A DNA stretch of 32,440 nt from Pseudomonadota bacterium. Its GTDB lineage: Bacteria; Myxococcota_A; UBA796; SXON01. The stretch covers positions 1 to 32,440 of the forward strand of contig JAUXQH010000003.1 of assembly GCA_030685065.1 (NCBI GenBank), read 5' to 3'. Made by a program: the position numbers and the translations under genes. Of the stretch, positions 7,644 to 15,324 are shown piece by piece (within the stretch, counting starts at the first letter, position 1; each line of letters begins with the position of its first letter). The notes beneath the pieces were generated by a model. It was not told the origin of the DNA and searched no databases. It was given only the letters and a program-made list of their open reading frames with translations.

Positions 7644-8482
7644 GCCTCCACTTCCCGGCAGCGCCGAGCGTCTCGCTCTGGAGCAGCTTCATCAAGCGCG
7701 GCGCGTGGAAGGGCGAGCTCCCGCGCATCGAGGCCGTGGCCGACACCATCCCGACGGACGCGGCGGCCTACGCGCGGGTCTGCGGCTTCTCCCACGCCGA
7801 CCCCCTCCCGCTCACGTGGCCCGGCGTCGCGACGATCGGCCTCCAGCTCGCCGTGATGACGTCGCCGGCGTTCCCGCTCCCGGTCGCCGGCATCGTGCAC
7901 ACCCGCCAACAGATCACCCGCCGCCGCCATGTGCGCGCTGGGGAGGTCCTCTCGGCGCGCTGCGTGGTCGACGGCCACCGCGTCGTGCGCGCGGGCGGCG
8001 AGTTCGACATGGTCGTGGAGGTGTCATCGGGGGGCGCGATCGTGTGGGAGGGGATCACGACGATCCTGACCCGCGGGATCCGGGGCCACGGCGGGGAGCG
8101 CGAGCCCACCGAGGCCGCCCCCCTGAAGGTGACCCGCTCGACGCGCTGGCGGCTCCCGGCCGATCAGGGGCGTCGGTACGCGGCGGTGAGCGGCGACTAC
8201 AACCCCATCCACCTCTCGCCGTGGACCTCCCGGCCGTTCGGCTTTCCCAAGCCCATCGCGCACGGGTGGTGGACGCTCGCCCGCGCCCTGGCCGAGCTCG
8301 ATACCGACGTGCCCGAGGCCTGCACGGTCGACGTGCGCTTCGTCTCGCCCGTGTCGCTGCCGGGGACGGTGACCTTCGAAGCAGGTAAGCGCGAAGAGGG
8401 TCCGCGCGAGGGCGCGGAGGGGCTCGCGTTCGAGGTCAGCGGGAAGAAGCTGTGCCTGGTCGGGAGCGTGCGCGGAGGGTGA
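7640..8482 (+). CDS. MaoC family (R)-hydratase / dehydratase, double hot-dog
   Basis: A 280-aa protein with the size of a double hot-dog fold. The C-terminal half has the hydratase-2 signature YAAVSGDYNPIH (180-191), in which D186 and H191 are the catalytic pair of (R)-specific enoyl-CoA hydratases, and AHGWW (207-211) after it. The N-terminal half lacks this motif, as in other two-domain MaoC proteins where it only shapes the substrate tunnel. The enzyme should add water to, or remove it from, acyl-CoA or acyl-ACP thioesters. The start is GTG 7640, which overlaps the preceding TGA (GTGA) and has a strong GGAGG at 7628-7632, so translation is coupled to the 602-aa protein. The exact chain-length preference is unknown. 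Confidence 0.9.
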   Translation: MSLHFPAAPSVSLWSSFIKRGAWKGELPRIEAVADTIPTDAAAYARVCGFSHADPLPLTWPGVATIGLQLAVMTSPAFPLPVAGIVHTRQQITRRRHVRAGEVLSARCVVDGHRVVRAGGEFDMVVEVSSGGAIVWEGITTILTRGIRGHGGEREPTEAAPLKVTRSTRWRLPADQGRRYAAVSGDYNPIHLSPWTSRPFGFPKPIAHGWWTLARALAELDTDVPEACTVDVRFVSPVSLPGTVTFEAGKREEGPREGAEGLAFEVSGKKLCLVGSVRGG

Positions 8483-8497
8483 GGCGGGGCAGCCGGA

Positions 8498-8512
8498 CCG
8501 CGCCGGGCGCGG
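8498..8512. terminator. Short GC hairpin between convergent genes
   Basis: CCGCGC and GCGCGG form a perfect 6-bp stem around a CGG loop, in the 66-base gap between the convergent MaoC-like and DUF924 genes. There is no T-run, so it is not a classical intrinsic terminator. It may still act as a bidirectional 3'-end structure. Confidence 0.35.
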
Positions 8513-8548
8513 CCGCTGCGGAAAAGTGAGGCGGGGCGGGCGGGGCGC

Positions 8549-9163
8549 TCAGCGGCTCGCCTGTCCCCAGGTCTGTCCACCCTCCGCGAGGTACGCGGCC
8601 TCCTCCGGCGTGTCGGTGCGGCCGAGCGCGGCGTTGCGGCCCGGGAAGCGGCCGAAGCGCGCGATGGTGGCGCGGTGGCTCTCCGCGAAGGCGACGTAGC
8701 TCGCGGCCCCCTCCGAGTCCGCGGCGAGGGCCGTGAAGAGCGCGACCGAGCGGTTTTGTGAAGCGATGTCCTCCGCGTGCTCGAACGGGAGATAGGCGAA
8801 CACGCGTTGCGACAACCCCAGCTCGCGGTCGAGCTTGGCGGCGACGGTGGCCGTCGCGAGGCGCAAGGCGCGGGCGTCGGTCGCGAAGGCGCGGGCCCGG
8901 CCGCGGAAGATGTTCCGCGGGAGCTGGTCGAGGGTGAGGATCGCGGCGAGCGTGCCGGCCGCGCCGCCCCCGCCCGCGCGGGTGGCCCAGGCCTCGACCG
9001 CCTCGGGATCGTCGAGCAGCGCGCCGAAGCGGGCGGCGAGCTCGGCGTCGAAGGCGGGGTCGACGGTGAACCAGCGCTTCTGCGTGGCGGCGGAGGGGAG
9101 GGCGCGCAGATCCGCGGAGCCGAACCAGAAAAGGAGGATGTCGTCCGGGCCGGGCGTCGTCAT
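8549..9163 (-). CDS. DUF924 family protein
   Basis: A 204-aa protein with all DUF924 landmarks: DDILLFWFG near the N-terminus, LDQLPRNIFRGRARAF in the middle, YLPFEHAEDIASQNRSV, and near the end HRATIARFGRFPGRNAALGR followed by TPEEAAYL. The family is all-helical, TPR-like in fold, widespread in proteobacteria and without a settled biochemical role. It is full length, starting at ATG 9163 and ending with TGA at 8549. It lies between a convergent MaoC-like gene and a divergent beta-helix protein, so it is probably transcribed alone. Confidence 0.93.
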   Translation of the reverse strand: MTTPGPDDILLFWFGSADLRALPSAATQKRWFTVDPAFDAELAARFGALLDDPEAVEAWATRAGGGGAAGTLAAILTLDQLPRNIFRGRARAFATDARALRLATATVAAKLDRELGLSQRVFAYLPFEHAEDIASQNRSVALFTALAADSEGAASYVAFAESHRATIARFGRFPGRNAALGRTDTPEEAAYLAEGGQTWGQASR

Positions 9164-9255
9164 TCCCAGGAGCTAAGCCGCGCGGTCCCTGTCAACCATC
9201 CTCCTCGCTCGCCCGTCGAGCGGCGCGGCGCCGCGTCGGGCTGTACACTCGCGGG

Positions 9256-10563
9256 ATGCTGGCCGTTCGCATCGCCTCCGGGACGACGTTCCCCCCCTTC
9301 GACGATCCCGTGGGCCAGACCCGCGTGCTCCGCGGCACGCTCGTAGAGGCGCAGGACAAGGCGCTCGCGGCGGCGGGCTTCACGCTGGTGTCGACCCCTC
9401 CCGACGACGCGCCGTACCTCGTGTTCTCCGACCGGGTGTGGTTCACCGCGTCGTTCCTCCGCGCGGTCAAGGCCGCGGGCGGCGTGGGGCGCGTGCGTAT
9501 CTCGGATGCGACGTATCTGCGCGAGACCGGCCCCCTCCAGAGCACGCCCGAGCGCCCCGAGGTCGCGATGGTGGCGGCGGGAGCGCCGCCCAGCCTCGAC
9601 GGAAGCGACCTGGCGATCGATCTCCAGCTGCGCGCTGCCGCGCCGATGGAGCTTCACCCCGCCTTCGCGCACGCGCAGCGCCCGCTCGTGACCGGCACGC
9701 GCCTGGTGCACGGGCTCGAGCACTGGTCCCACGTGCTGCGGGTGAACCTGCTCGCGCTCGTCGCGACCGCGGAGGAGGCCAAGGCCGACTTCGAGGCCTC
9801 TCCGATCTGGAAGAAGGTGTTCGTCGTGCTCGCGGTGCTGCTGCGGGCGCGGAGCCTGAAGCCGCACGCGATCGGCCGCGCGCTCAACCGGGTGGGAAAG
9901 CGCTGCAAGATCCACCCCACCGCGGTCGTAGAGGCGAGCCAGCTCGGCGACGACGTGGAGGTCGGGGCGTTCGCCCTGATCCGCGGCTGCGTGGTGGGCG
10001 ACGGCGCGAAGATCGAGGACTACGCGCACACGTCGCTGTCGGTCATCGGCCCTGGTGCCCGGCTCGGGCGCACCGCCATGTGCAACTTCTCCGTGCTGTA
10101 CCCAGGGGCGTTCGTGAGCGCGGGTGGCGGCTGGCAGATGTGCGTGTTCGGCCGCGACGCCTTCGTGGCCATGACGGCCACCGCGTTCGACCTCTCGTTC
10201 GGCCAGCCGGTGCGCGTGGTGCACCAGGGTGCCGTCGTCAGCGCTGACACGCATTTTCTCGGCGTCGCCATCGGCCACCGCGCGCGGATCGGGGCACACG
10301 TGAAGATGGGCTACGGCATGGCGGTGCCGAGCGACGCCTTCCTGGTCGCGCCGTCGGGCGACGTGCTGCGGAAGTGGCCGAGCCCCATCGAGGGCGCGGC
10401 GACGGTGCGGGATGGGGTGGCGGTGGGGGTTGCGTCCCCCCTGTCACCCCACCAACCACCGTCGCAATCCGGATCCCTTCGGCCCCAACCGCCACAGGTA
10501 GCCGTCGAGCAGGTAGTGGGTCAGCTGCGTCGTTGCGAGGAGAGGGACCGCGAGGGCGGATAG
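9256..10563 (+). CDS. Left-handed beta-helix (hexapeptide repeat) protein with uncharacterised N-terminal domain
   Basis: A 435-aa protein. Residues from about 219 to 365 are hexapeptide-repeat beta-helix of the LpxA/GlmU acyltransferase type (IHPTAVVEASQLGDDVEVGA, GDGAKIEDYAHTSLSVIGPG, ARIGAHVKMGYGMAVPSDAF). The first 200 residues are a separate domain that I do not recognise, with a conserved-looking PYLVFSDRVWFTASFLRAV segment. It could be a sugar-nucleotide or acyl transferase that modifies envelope glycans, but the catalytic His of known acyltransferases cannot be assigned with confidence. The last 45 or so residues (Pro/Gln/Arg rich) overlap the 3' end of the convergent membrane-protein gene by 120 bases and may be a read-on after the functional end. 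ATG 9256 has no strong ribosome binding site. Confidence 0.8.
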   Translation: MLAVRIASGTTFPPFDDPVGQTRVLRGTLVEAQDKALAAAGFTLVSTPPDDAPYLVFSDRVWFTASFLRAVKAAGGVGRVRISDATYLRETGPLQSTPERPEVAMVAAGAPPSLDGSDLAIDLQLRAAAPMELHPAFAHAQRPLVTGTRLVHGLEHWSHVLRVNLLALVATAEEAKADFEASPIWKKVFVVLAVLLRARSLKPHAIGRALNRVGKRCKIHPTAVVEASQLGDDVEVGAFALIRGCVVGDGAKIEDYAHTSLSVIGPGARLGRTAMCNFSVLYPGAFVSAGGGWQMCVFGRDAFVAMTATAFDLSFGQPVRVVHQGAVVSADTHFLGVAIGHRARIGAHVKMGYGMAVPSDAFLVAPSGDVLRKWPSPIEGAATVRDGVAVGVASPLSPHQPPSQSGSLRPQPPQVAVEQVVGQLRRCEERDREGG

Positions 10564-11511
10564 CCAATCGGGCAGATCGGCGGGCGGAAAGAGGTGTTCG
10601 CGCCAGACCAGGGCGTCCCACGCCAGCTCTTCGACGAGCGCCGCCGCCACCGGGAGCGCGAGGAACGCCGCGACGAACGCGGGCTCGAACCACCGGGCGG
10701 TGAGCGCGCCCTCGCCCTCCCTCCATTGGCGGCGGCCCACGTGGTGCACGAGCGCGAAGTAGGGCACGCCGTGCGCCACGACATTCGCGAGGGTGAAGGC
10801 GGCGTCCCCGTTCGTGAGCACAATGCCGACCGTCCAGCTCACGGCGGTGGAGAGCACCCAGAGGTCACGCCCGGGCTGCCACACCCGGCCGCGGAGGCGG
10901 AGCGCCGCCCATGTGGCAAATAGGATCGCGGTGACGATGCCGGCGACCGTGGCGACCAGGGGCGGCAGCCCTACGAAAAAGTCCTCGGCCGTGAACCAAA
11001 CGAAGCGGCGCGGCAGGCTCGCGTGCCACGACAGGATCGGGAAGATGCAGAGCATCGCCACCGTGTAGTGTTCGACACGCGCTTCGAGCGACGCATGCGG
11101 GACGCCGGCGCGCGCGCGGTAGAGCGCGGCGAAGCCCTGCTGCTGGCGCACGAAGTGGAACACGGCGACGTAGGCGAGCCCCGTCCAGAACCACGGTGCG
11201 GCCAGCGTGTGGAGGGCGGTGGCTCCTGCGAAGGCGACGAGAGGGACGCCCCAGAGAAGCTCCGCGCGGTCACGACGGGCAACGGGATCGAGCCAGGCGC
11301 GGTAGAGCGTCGCCCAGGTGTGCGCGACGTCGACGATCACGACGAGCACCAGCCACCCCACCAGCCCGATCTCCGCGCCGTCGGGGAGCAGGAGGGCGGC
11401 GGCGGAGGCGAGGAGCGCGGGGCCGCTGAACCAGGCGAGGTCGTAGGCCGGGGACACGAGCCACCCGGAAGGCCCGGCGGGCACCTCGTTAGCGACGGGG
11501 GCGGCCCTCAC
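10444..11511 (-). CDS. His-rich polytopic membrane protein
   Basis: A 355-aa integral membrane protein with about eight to ten hydrophobic helices. I do not recognise a named family. It is notable for histidines in or next to helices: D61-x-x-H64, H101, H119 (VFHFVRQQQGF), H148, H163, H247 (VVAHGVPYF), H256-H257 (VHH) and H332 (THYLLDGYLW). Such a set could bind heme, iron or copper, as in membrane di-iron enzymes, but this is inference. The GTG at 11511 overlaps the stop of the FAD-oxidase gene by four bases (GTGA), which argues for coupled translation and a shared job. The frame is open further upstream, but that part is antisense-like, Arg/Pro-rich and inside the FAD gene. A carotenoid-related or quinone-linked role is possible. 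Confidence 0.8.
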   Translation of the reverse strand: MRAAPVANEVPAGPSGWLVSPAYDLAWFSGPALLASAAALLLPDGAEIGLVGWLVLVVIVDVAHTWATLYRAWLDPVARRDRAELLWGVPLVAFAGATALHTLAAPWFWTGLAYVAVFHFVRQQQGFAALYRARAGVPHASLEARVEHYTVAMLCIFPILSWHASLPRRFVWFTAEDFFVGLPPLVATVAGIVTAILFATWAALRLRGRVWQPGRDLWVLSTAVSWTVGIVLTNGDAAFTLANVVAHGVPYFALVHHVGRRQWREGEGALTARWFEPAFVAAFLALPVAAALVEELAWDALVWREHLFPPADLPDWLSALAVPLLATTQLTHYLLDGYLWRLGPKGSGLRRWLVG

Positions 11512-13154
11512 GTCCAGGTGTCGGCCGGGCGCCCGAACAGCGCGAGCACGGCCTCGGCGGCGCGGATACCGTGGAAGCTGGCCTCTTCGAACAGGGAGAG
11601 GCCCGACAGATCGGTGTGGGCGAGGTGGACGCGCGGGTGGAGCGCGCGGAGGGCCTCGAGGCGGCCCACGCGATGGAGGCCGGGCACGGGCCGCACCGTG
11701 CCGTGGCCCCAGTGCCACACGTCCAGGCGCTCCAGGACGTCGAGCAGATCGGGGTGGGCGGGGGCGAGGTCATCGAGGACGAGGTCTCTCGCGGCCTCCC
11801 AGGGCTCGTCGATCAGCCGCCGCCGCGCGGCCAACGGATCGCCGAGGAGCGGCTGGTACCACGTGAGCACGCTCGGCCCGCCGTAGGTGCCGGCCTGGTG
11901 GGTCGAGGTGACGTACCCGAGGCTCTCGGCGCCGTACACCACGCTGTCCCACGCGGTCGGGACGCCGTGGGCCGTCGGCAGGCGAGAGACCTGGAGCTGG
12001 GCGACGCGCCAGGGCGCCTGGTCCGGGAGCGCGCTGTCCGGAAGGTTCAGCAGCGGGTCGAGGAGCGGCCCCGCGCTCAACAAGCGCTTCGCGAGGCGCG
12101 TCGGGACCGCCATCACCACGGCGCCGGCCTCGATGCCGATCACCCGGCCCTCGCCGCTGGGTCCGGACACCTCCGCCCACACGCGCACGCGGCCGTCCTC
12201 CACCTCGACGGACCGGACGACCGCGCCCGTCTCGACCGGCACGCCCGCGCGTGCGACCAGCTTCTCCACGAGCCAGCCGTTGCCGGCAGGCCACGTGAGC
12301 ACGTGGGTGCCGAGGTCCCGCGCGTCGCCCGGGTCGGGGCGCCGGGCGCAGAAGTAGTGCAGCCCGGCCCACGCCGAGGTGTCGGCCAGCGCGGTGCCGT
12401 AGTCGTCCCGCGTCGCGTATTCGAGCCACCACCGGAACACCGGAGCGGTGAAGCCGAGGGCGTCGAGCCACGCGGAGAACGGCACGTCCACGAGGGCGCG
12501 CACCTCGGGATCGACCGAGCACTTGTCCACGGGGATGGTGAACGCGGGGCGCCCGTCCGCGCCCATGCGCGCGCTCCAGGACGCGACGAGGGCCAGCCAG
12601 GCGTCGTGTTGACGCCGGTCCTCGGGCTCGGCGTGGGCCTCGGGCCAGAGCCCCTCGATCCACGTGCCGGCGTCCCAGATACGCTCCTCGGGCGCGAGGC
12701 AGAGGGCATCGGGGTGGTAGGTGGGGCGGCCCTCGGCGTCCGCGCCGGTGATGACCCCAACGTCGCGAAGCAGGCGCCGCACATGGCGCGCGTCGGGGCC
12801 GGGGAGCGTGAGGTAGTGGGCGCCCCAGGGGAACGGGCCGCGCGCCCCCGAACCCGCGATCGCGGTGCCGCCGGGGGCGGACCAGAGCTCGAGCAGCCGC
12901 ACGGAGAGGCCCTGCCCCGCGAGGCGCCACGCGGCCGAGAGCCCGGCGGCGCCGGCCCCCACGATCACGACGTCCGCGCGCTGAACGTCGCCCCCCGCGC
13001 CGGGGGCGCCGAACGGCTCCTGCCAGCGGTGCCCTCGGCCCGCGAGGCCCGAAGACGCGTCGGCGCCGACCAGGGCCGGGCGCTCGGGCGGGCGGCCGCA
13101 CGCCGCGAGGCCGGTGCTCGCGAGGGTTCCGGAGAGGAAGCGGCGGCGGTTCAT
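11508..13154 (-). CDS. FAD-dependent amine-oxidase-like protein, Tat-type lipoprotein
   Basis: A 548-aa flavoprotein. It begins NRRRFLSGTLASTGLAACGR: twin arginines with Phe-Leu (Tat-like) and a lipobox ending at C19. So it is probably exported folded, with FAD already bound, and anchored by lipid. The dinucleotide-binding motif is VIVGAGAAGLSAAWRLAG (63-80), with E89 at the end of beta-2, and PGG follows as in flavin amine oxidases and phytoene desaturase relatives. The C-terminal part (HPRVHLAHTDLSGLSLFEEA) matches the second FAD-contact region. The substrate is unknown. It starts 17 bases after the stop of the upstream lipoprotein gene, and its stop overlaps the start of the His-rich membrane protein. 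I chose ATG 13154 over the longer open frame because only this start gives a signal peptide. Confidence 0.88.
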   Translation of the reverse strand: MNRRRFLSGTLASTGLAACGRPPERPALVGADASSGLAGRGHRWQEPFGAPGAGGDVQRADVVIVGAGAAGLSAAWRLAGQGLSVRLLELWSAPGGTAIAGSGARGPFPWGAHYLTLPGPDARHVRRLLRDVGVITGADAEGRPTYHPDALCLAPEERIWDAGTWIEGLWPEAHAEPEDRRQHDAWLALVASWSARMGADGRPAFTIPVDKCSVDPEVRALVDVPFSAWLDALGFTAPVFRWWLEYATRDDYGTALADTSAWAGLHYFCARRPDPGDARDLGTHVLTWPAGNGWLVEKLVARAGVPVETGAVVRSVEVEDGRVRVWAEVSGPSGEGRVIGIEAGAVVMAVPTRLAKRLLSAGPLLDPLLNLPDSALPDQAPWRVAQLQVSRLPTAHGVPTAWDSVVYGAESLGYVTSTHQAGTYGGPSVLTWYQPLLGDPLAARRRLIDEPWEAARDLVLDDLAPAHPDLLDVLERLDVWHWGHGTVRPVPGLHRVGRLEALRALHPRVHLAHTDLSGLSLFEEASFHGIRAAEAVLALFGRPADTWT

Positions 13155-13170
13155 GGCGCGCGTACGGAGG

Positions 13171-14646
13171 TCACGGCGCCAGGGGCGCCCCGGTGAAGTC
13201 GCCGTAGGCGTAGATCCCGACCTTGCGGCCGGCGTCGGTGCCCGCGAGGTCGCAGTTCCCGATGGTCCCGTACACGCTCCCGGTGAGGTCGGTGTACGCG
13301 CAGAAATCGTCGGACACCGCGTGCATGCGCGCGGGCCACTGGGCGTCGGCGCCGCCCTGGTCGTAGGCCTCCAGATCCCACTGCTGGAACGAGTCGCTCT
13401 CGTCGCAGCTCGCGGCGTCGACCGTCCACGGGCCGATCCACGAGTCGGTGTGGGACAAGCATGCCCCGGTCCCGACGCTGCGGAAGGTGGTGTGGCCCGA
13501 CACCTGGGCCACCTCCCACTGCTGGCTCGGGTCCGTGGCGATGCACGAATCGGTCGACGACACCTCGCCGCCGCTGCCCGAGACGAGGCACCGCTCGCCG
13601 TTCTTGAACTGGAGGAGGTAGAACCCGGGCACATCGTCACAGGCGTCGCCCAGGCCGTCCGTGTCGCGATCGAGCTGGTACGGATCGCTCACGTCGGGGC
13701 ACACGTCGGCGTCGTCTCCCACGCCGTCCCCGTCGCGATCCGGCCCCTCGACGGGCGGATCCCCGGGCTCCGGGCAGATGGATCCGTGGCAGCTCCAGTC
13801 GGGGTAGTCGTACCGGATCATCGCCTCGCCCGGCGCGCAGACCTCGCCCGGCACGGGGCCGGTGGCGCAGCCCGCCTCGAACCACCCGCCGCCGCGCGCC
13901 GCGTCGGTGATCGTGATGATCGACTCGACCCGGCCGGTGAAGTCGGCCGTGATCTCGACCGTACCGGCCTCCTCGCCGTTGCCGGAGAAATCGGTGTCCT
14001 GCCGGATCTCGCCGTTCAGCACCAGCTCGATCTCGAGCGGGAGCACGGCGGCCGCGTCCAACCAATAGGGGTCGGCGGGGTCGTGCACCTCGACCGTGGT
14101 GGAGGCGCGGCAGTCGCTGTACGTGAACACGCTGATCGCGCGCAGCCCGCTCAAGCTGACATCCCAATCGACGCGACCCTCTCCGCAGTTCGTGGTCCAC
14201 TCGCCCGTGCCGGCGGGGTTCTCACAGTCGTTCATGCGGCATTGGAGGTCGTCCTTGATGGCGACGAAGGCGCGGACGAGCTCGTCGTTCTGCCACAACG
14301 CGACGGGCCCATCGACCGAGACGCACGAAGGAGAGTCGACCAGGTAGGAGGCCTCCTCGGTGGCCTCGCCCTCGGCCCAACGGATGGTGACCGCGTGGAA
14401 CCCGCACTCCAACGGAATCCGACGCGTGGCATCGAGCAGGGCCGCGCACGTTTCGCCATACCCCGGATCTCCGCCGTCCACCGTGTAGCAGACCTCGGCG
14501 TCGTCCAGGCCGATCACGCCCACGCTGGCGGACTCTTCGGTGAGCGTCGTGCCGGAGAGCGGGTCGAAGTGGGACACCGCGCGCTCGACCCGCGCCGACG
14601 AGGGTTGGCAGGCGGCGAGCAGTGCGAGGCCGAGCAGGGGGCGCAT
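13171..14646 (-). CDS. Lipoprotein with thrombospondin type 3-like and ricin-type beta-trefoil regions
   Basis: A 491-aa predicted lipoprotein: MRPLLGLALLAAC gives a short signal peptide with C13 as lipid site. Residues 30-300 are a beta-rich region with VCYTVDGGDPGYGETC, similar in style to chitobiase/Fn3-like domains. Around 300-338 lies a calcium-binding thrombospondin type 3-like pair (DRDGDGVGDDADVCPDVSDP, then DRDTDGLGDACDD). Residues from about 345 onward contain two QQW motifs (QQWEV and QQWDL) and regularly placed Cys, typical of ricin-type lectin trefoils. It is likely a surface or periplasmic carbohydrate-binding protein. It lies between a small lipoprotein (53-base gap) and the FAD lipoprotein in what looks like one operon. 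The catalytic role, if any, is unknown. Confidence 0.85.
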   Translation of the reverse strand: MRPLLGLALLAACQPSSARVERAVSHFDPLSGTTLTEESASVGVIGLDDAEVCYTVDGGDPGYGETCAALLDATRRIPLECGFHAVTIRWAEGEATEEASYLVDSPSCVSVDGPVALWQNDELVRAFVAIKDDLQCRMNDCENPAGTGEWTTNCGEGRVDWDVSLSGLRAISVFTYSDCRASTTVEVHDPADPYWLDAAAVLPLEIELVLNGEIRQDTDFSGNGEEAGTVEITADFTGRVESIITITDAARGGGWFEAGCATGPVPGEVCAPGEAMIRYDYPDWSCHGSICPEPGDPPVEGPDRDGDGVGDDADVCPDVSDPYQLDRDTDGLGDACDDVPGFYLLQFKNGERCLVSGSGGEVSSTDSCIATDPSQQWEVAQVSGHTTFRSVGTGACLSHTDSWIGPWTVDAASCDESDSFQQWDLEAYDQGGADAQWPARMHAVSDDFCAYTDLTGSVYGTIGNCDLAGTDAGRKVGIYAYGDFTGAPLAP

Positions 14647-14699
14647 CCCGGGAGTGTACCGGGATGTGGGCGGGCGCGCTTGTAACCCCGACCGCGACG

Positions 14700-15242
14700 T
14701 CAGGGCTCGAACGGCAACGGCTGCGGGGAGCAGGCGTCGCAGATCTCGCCGCACTCCTGGTAGTGGTTGCCCTCGGGCGCCGTGCTCGTGCAGGTGACGA
14801 TGGGGTAGCCGCTGATGTCCTCGTCATCGTATTCGTCGTCGGGCTGGATCCCCTCGACCGGCGAGAGGCAGTCCCATGCGTCGATGTTCCAGGGCGGGTT
14901 GTCTTCGCGATCCTGGGCGAGCCGCCAGGTCTTGGTGCCGTTGGACACCAGGGCGGATTCGAGCAGCGTGTCGGTGCCCCACCGTTGGACCCGGACGAAA
15001 TACGGGGCGCCCGCGTTGAACTGGGTGAGCGCGCACGCCCATGCTTCGGTGCCGTCGGCGCCCGGCTCCACCAGGCCGCAGTCGGTGGCCCCCGATCCGG
15101 CCAACGCAGCGGCGTCCACCGCCATGTCACAGTCGGCGTCGGGGGGCGAGGTGTCGGAGGTGTCCGACGCGGAGGTGTCGGCCGTGTCGGACTCCGAGAC
15201 GGACGTGCAGGAGACGAGGAGGGCGAGCAGGAGGGAGGGCAT
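14700..15242 (-). CDS. Small Cys-containing lipoprotein
   Basis: A 180-aa predicted lipoprotein with signal MPSLLLALLVSC (C12 lipid site). It is followed by a flexible stalk of Asp, Thr and Ser (SDTADTSASDTSDTS). The mature domain, about residues 35-180, has several Cys (ADCDM, TDCGL, WACAL, WDCLS, VTCTS, CGEICDAC), suggesting disulfides. I recognise no family. It is the first gene of a minus-strand run leading to the FAD lipoprotein and the His-rich membrane protein. ATG 15242 is the only start that yields a signal peptide; the longer open frame runs back into the divergent gene. Confidence 0.78.
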   Translation of the reverse strand: MPSLLLALLVSCTSVSESDTADTSASDTSDTSPPDADCDMAVDAAALAGSGATDCGLVEPGADGTEAWACALTQFNAGAPYFVRVQRWGTDTLLESALVSNGTKTWRLAQDREDNPPWNIDAWDCLSPVEGIQPDDEYDDEDISGYPIVTCTSTAPEGNHYQECGEICDACSPQPLPFEP

Positions 15243-15324
15243 GGTTGGCTCCGGGGCGAGCAAGTATGTCCGACCTTGGGCGGAGCTGCGCGCGTCGCGG
15301 TCGTCTCTGGTTACCCTCCACGGG
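15243..15324. promoter_or_regulatory. Divergent promoter region between two lipoprotein genes
   Basis: These 82 bases lie between the starts of two divergent lipoprotein genes and should contain both promoters. No clear sigma-70 boxes are visible. Both flanking genes encode Asp/Thr stalks, so low-complexity DNA of opposite sense flanks this region. Confidence 0.4.

Noticed and set aside
10444..11511. Assigning the His-rich membrane protein as a Brp/Blh-type carotene dioxygenase
   Set aside because: The His pattern is only loosely similar and no carotenoid genes are in the window, so I left it unassigned.
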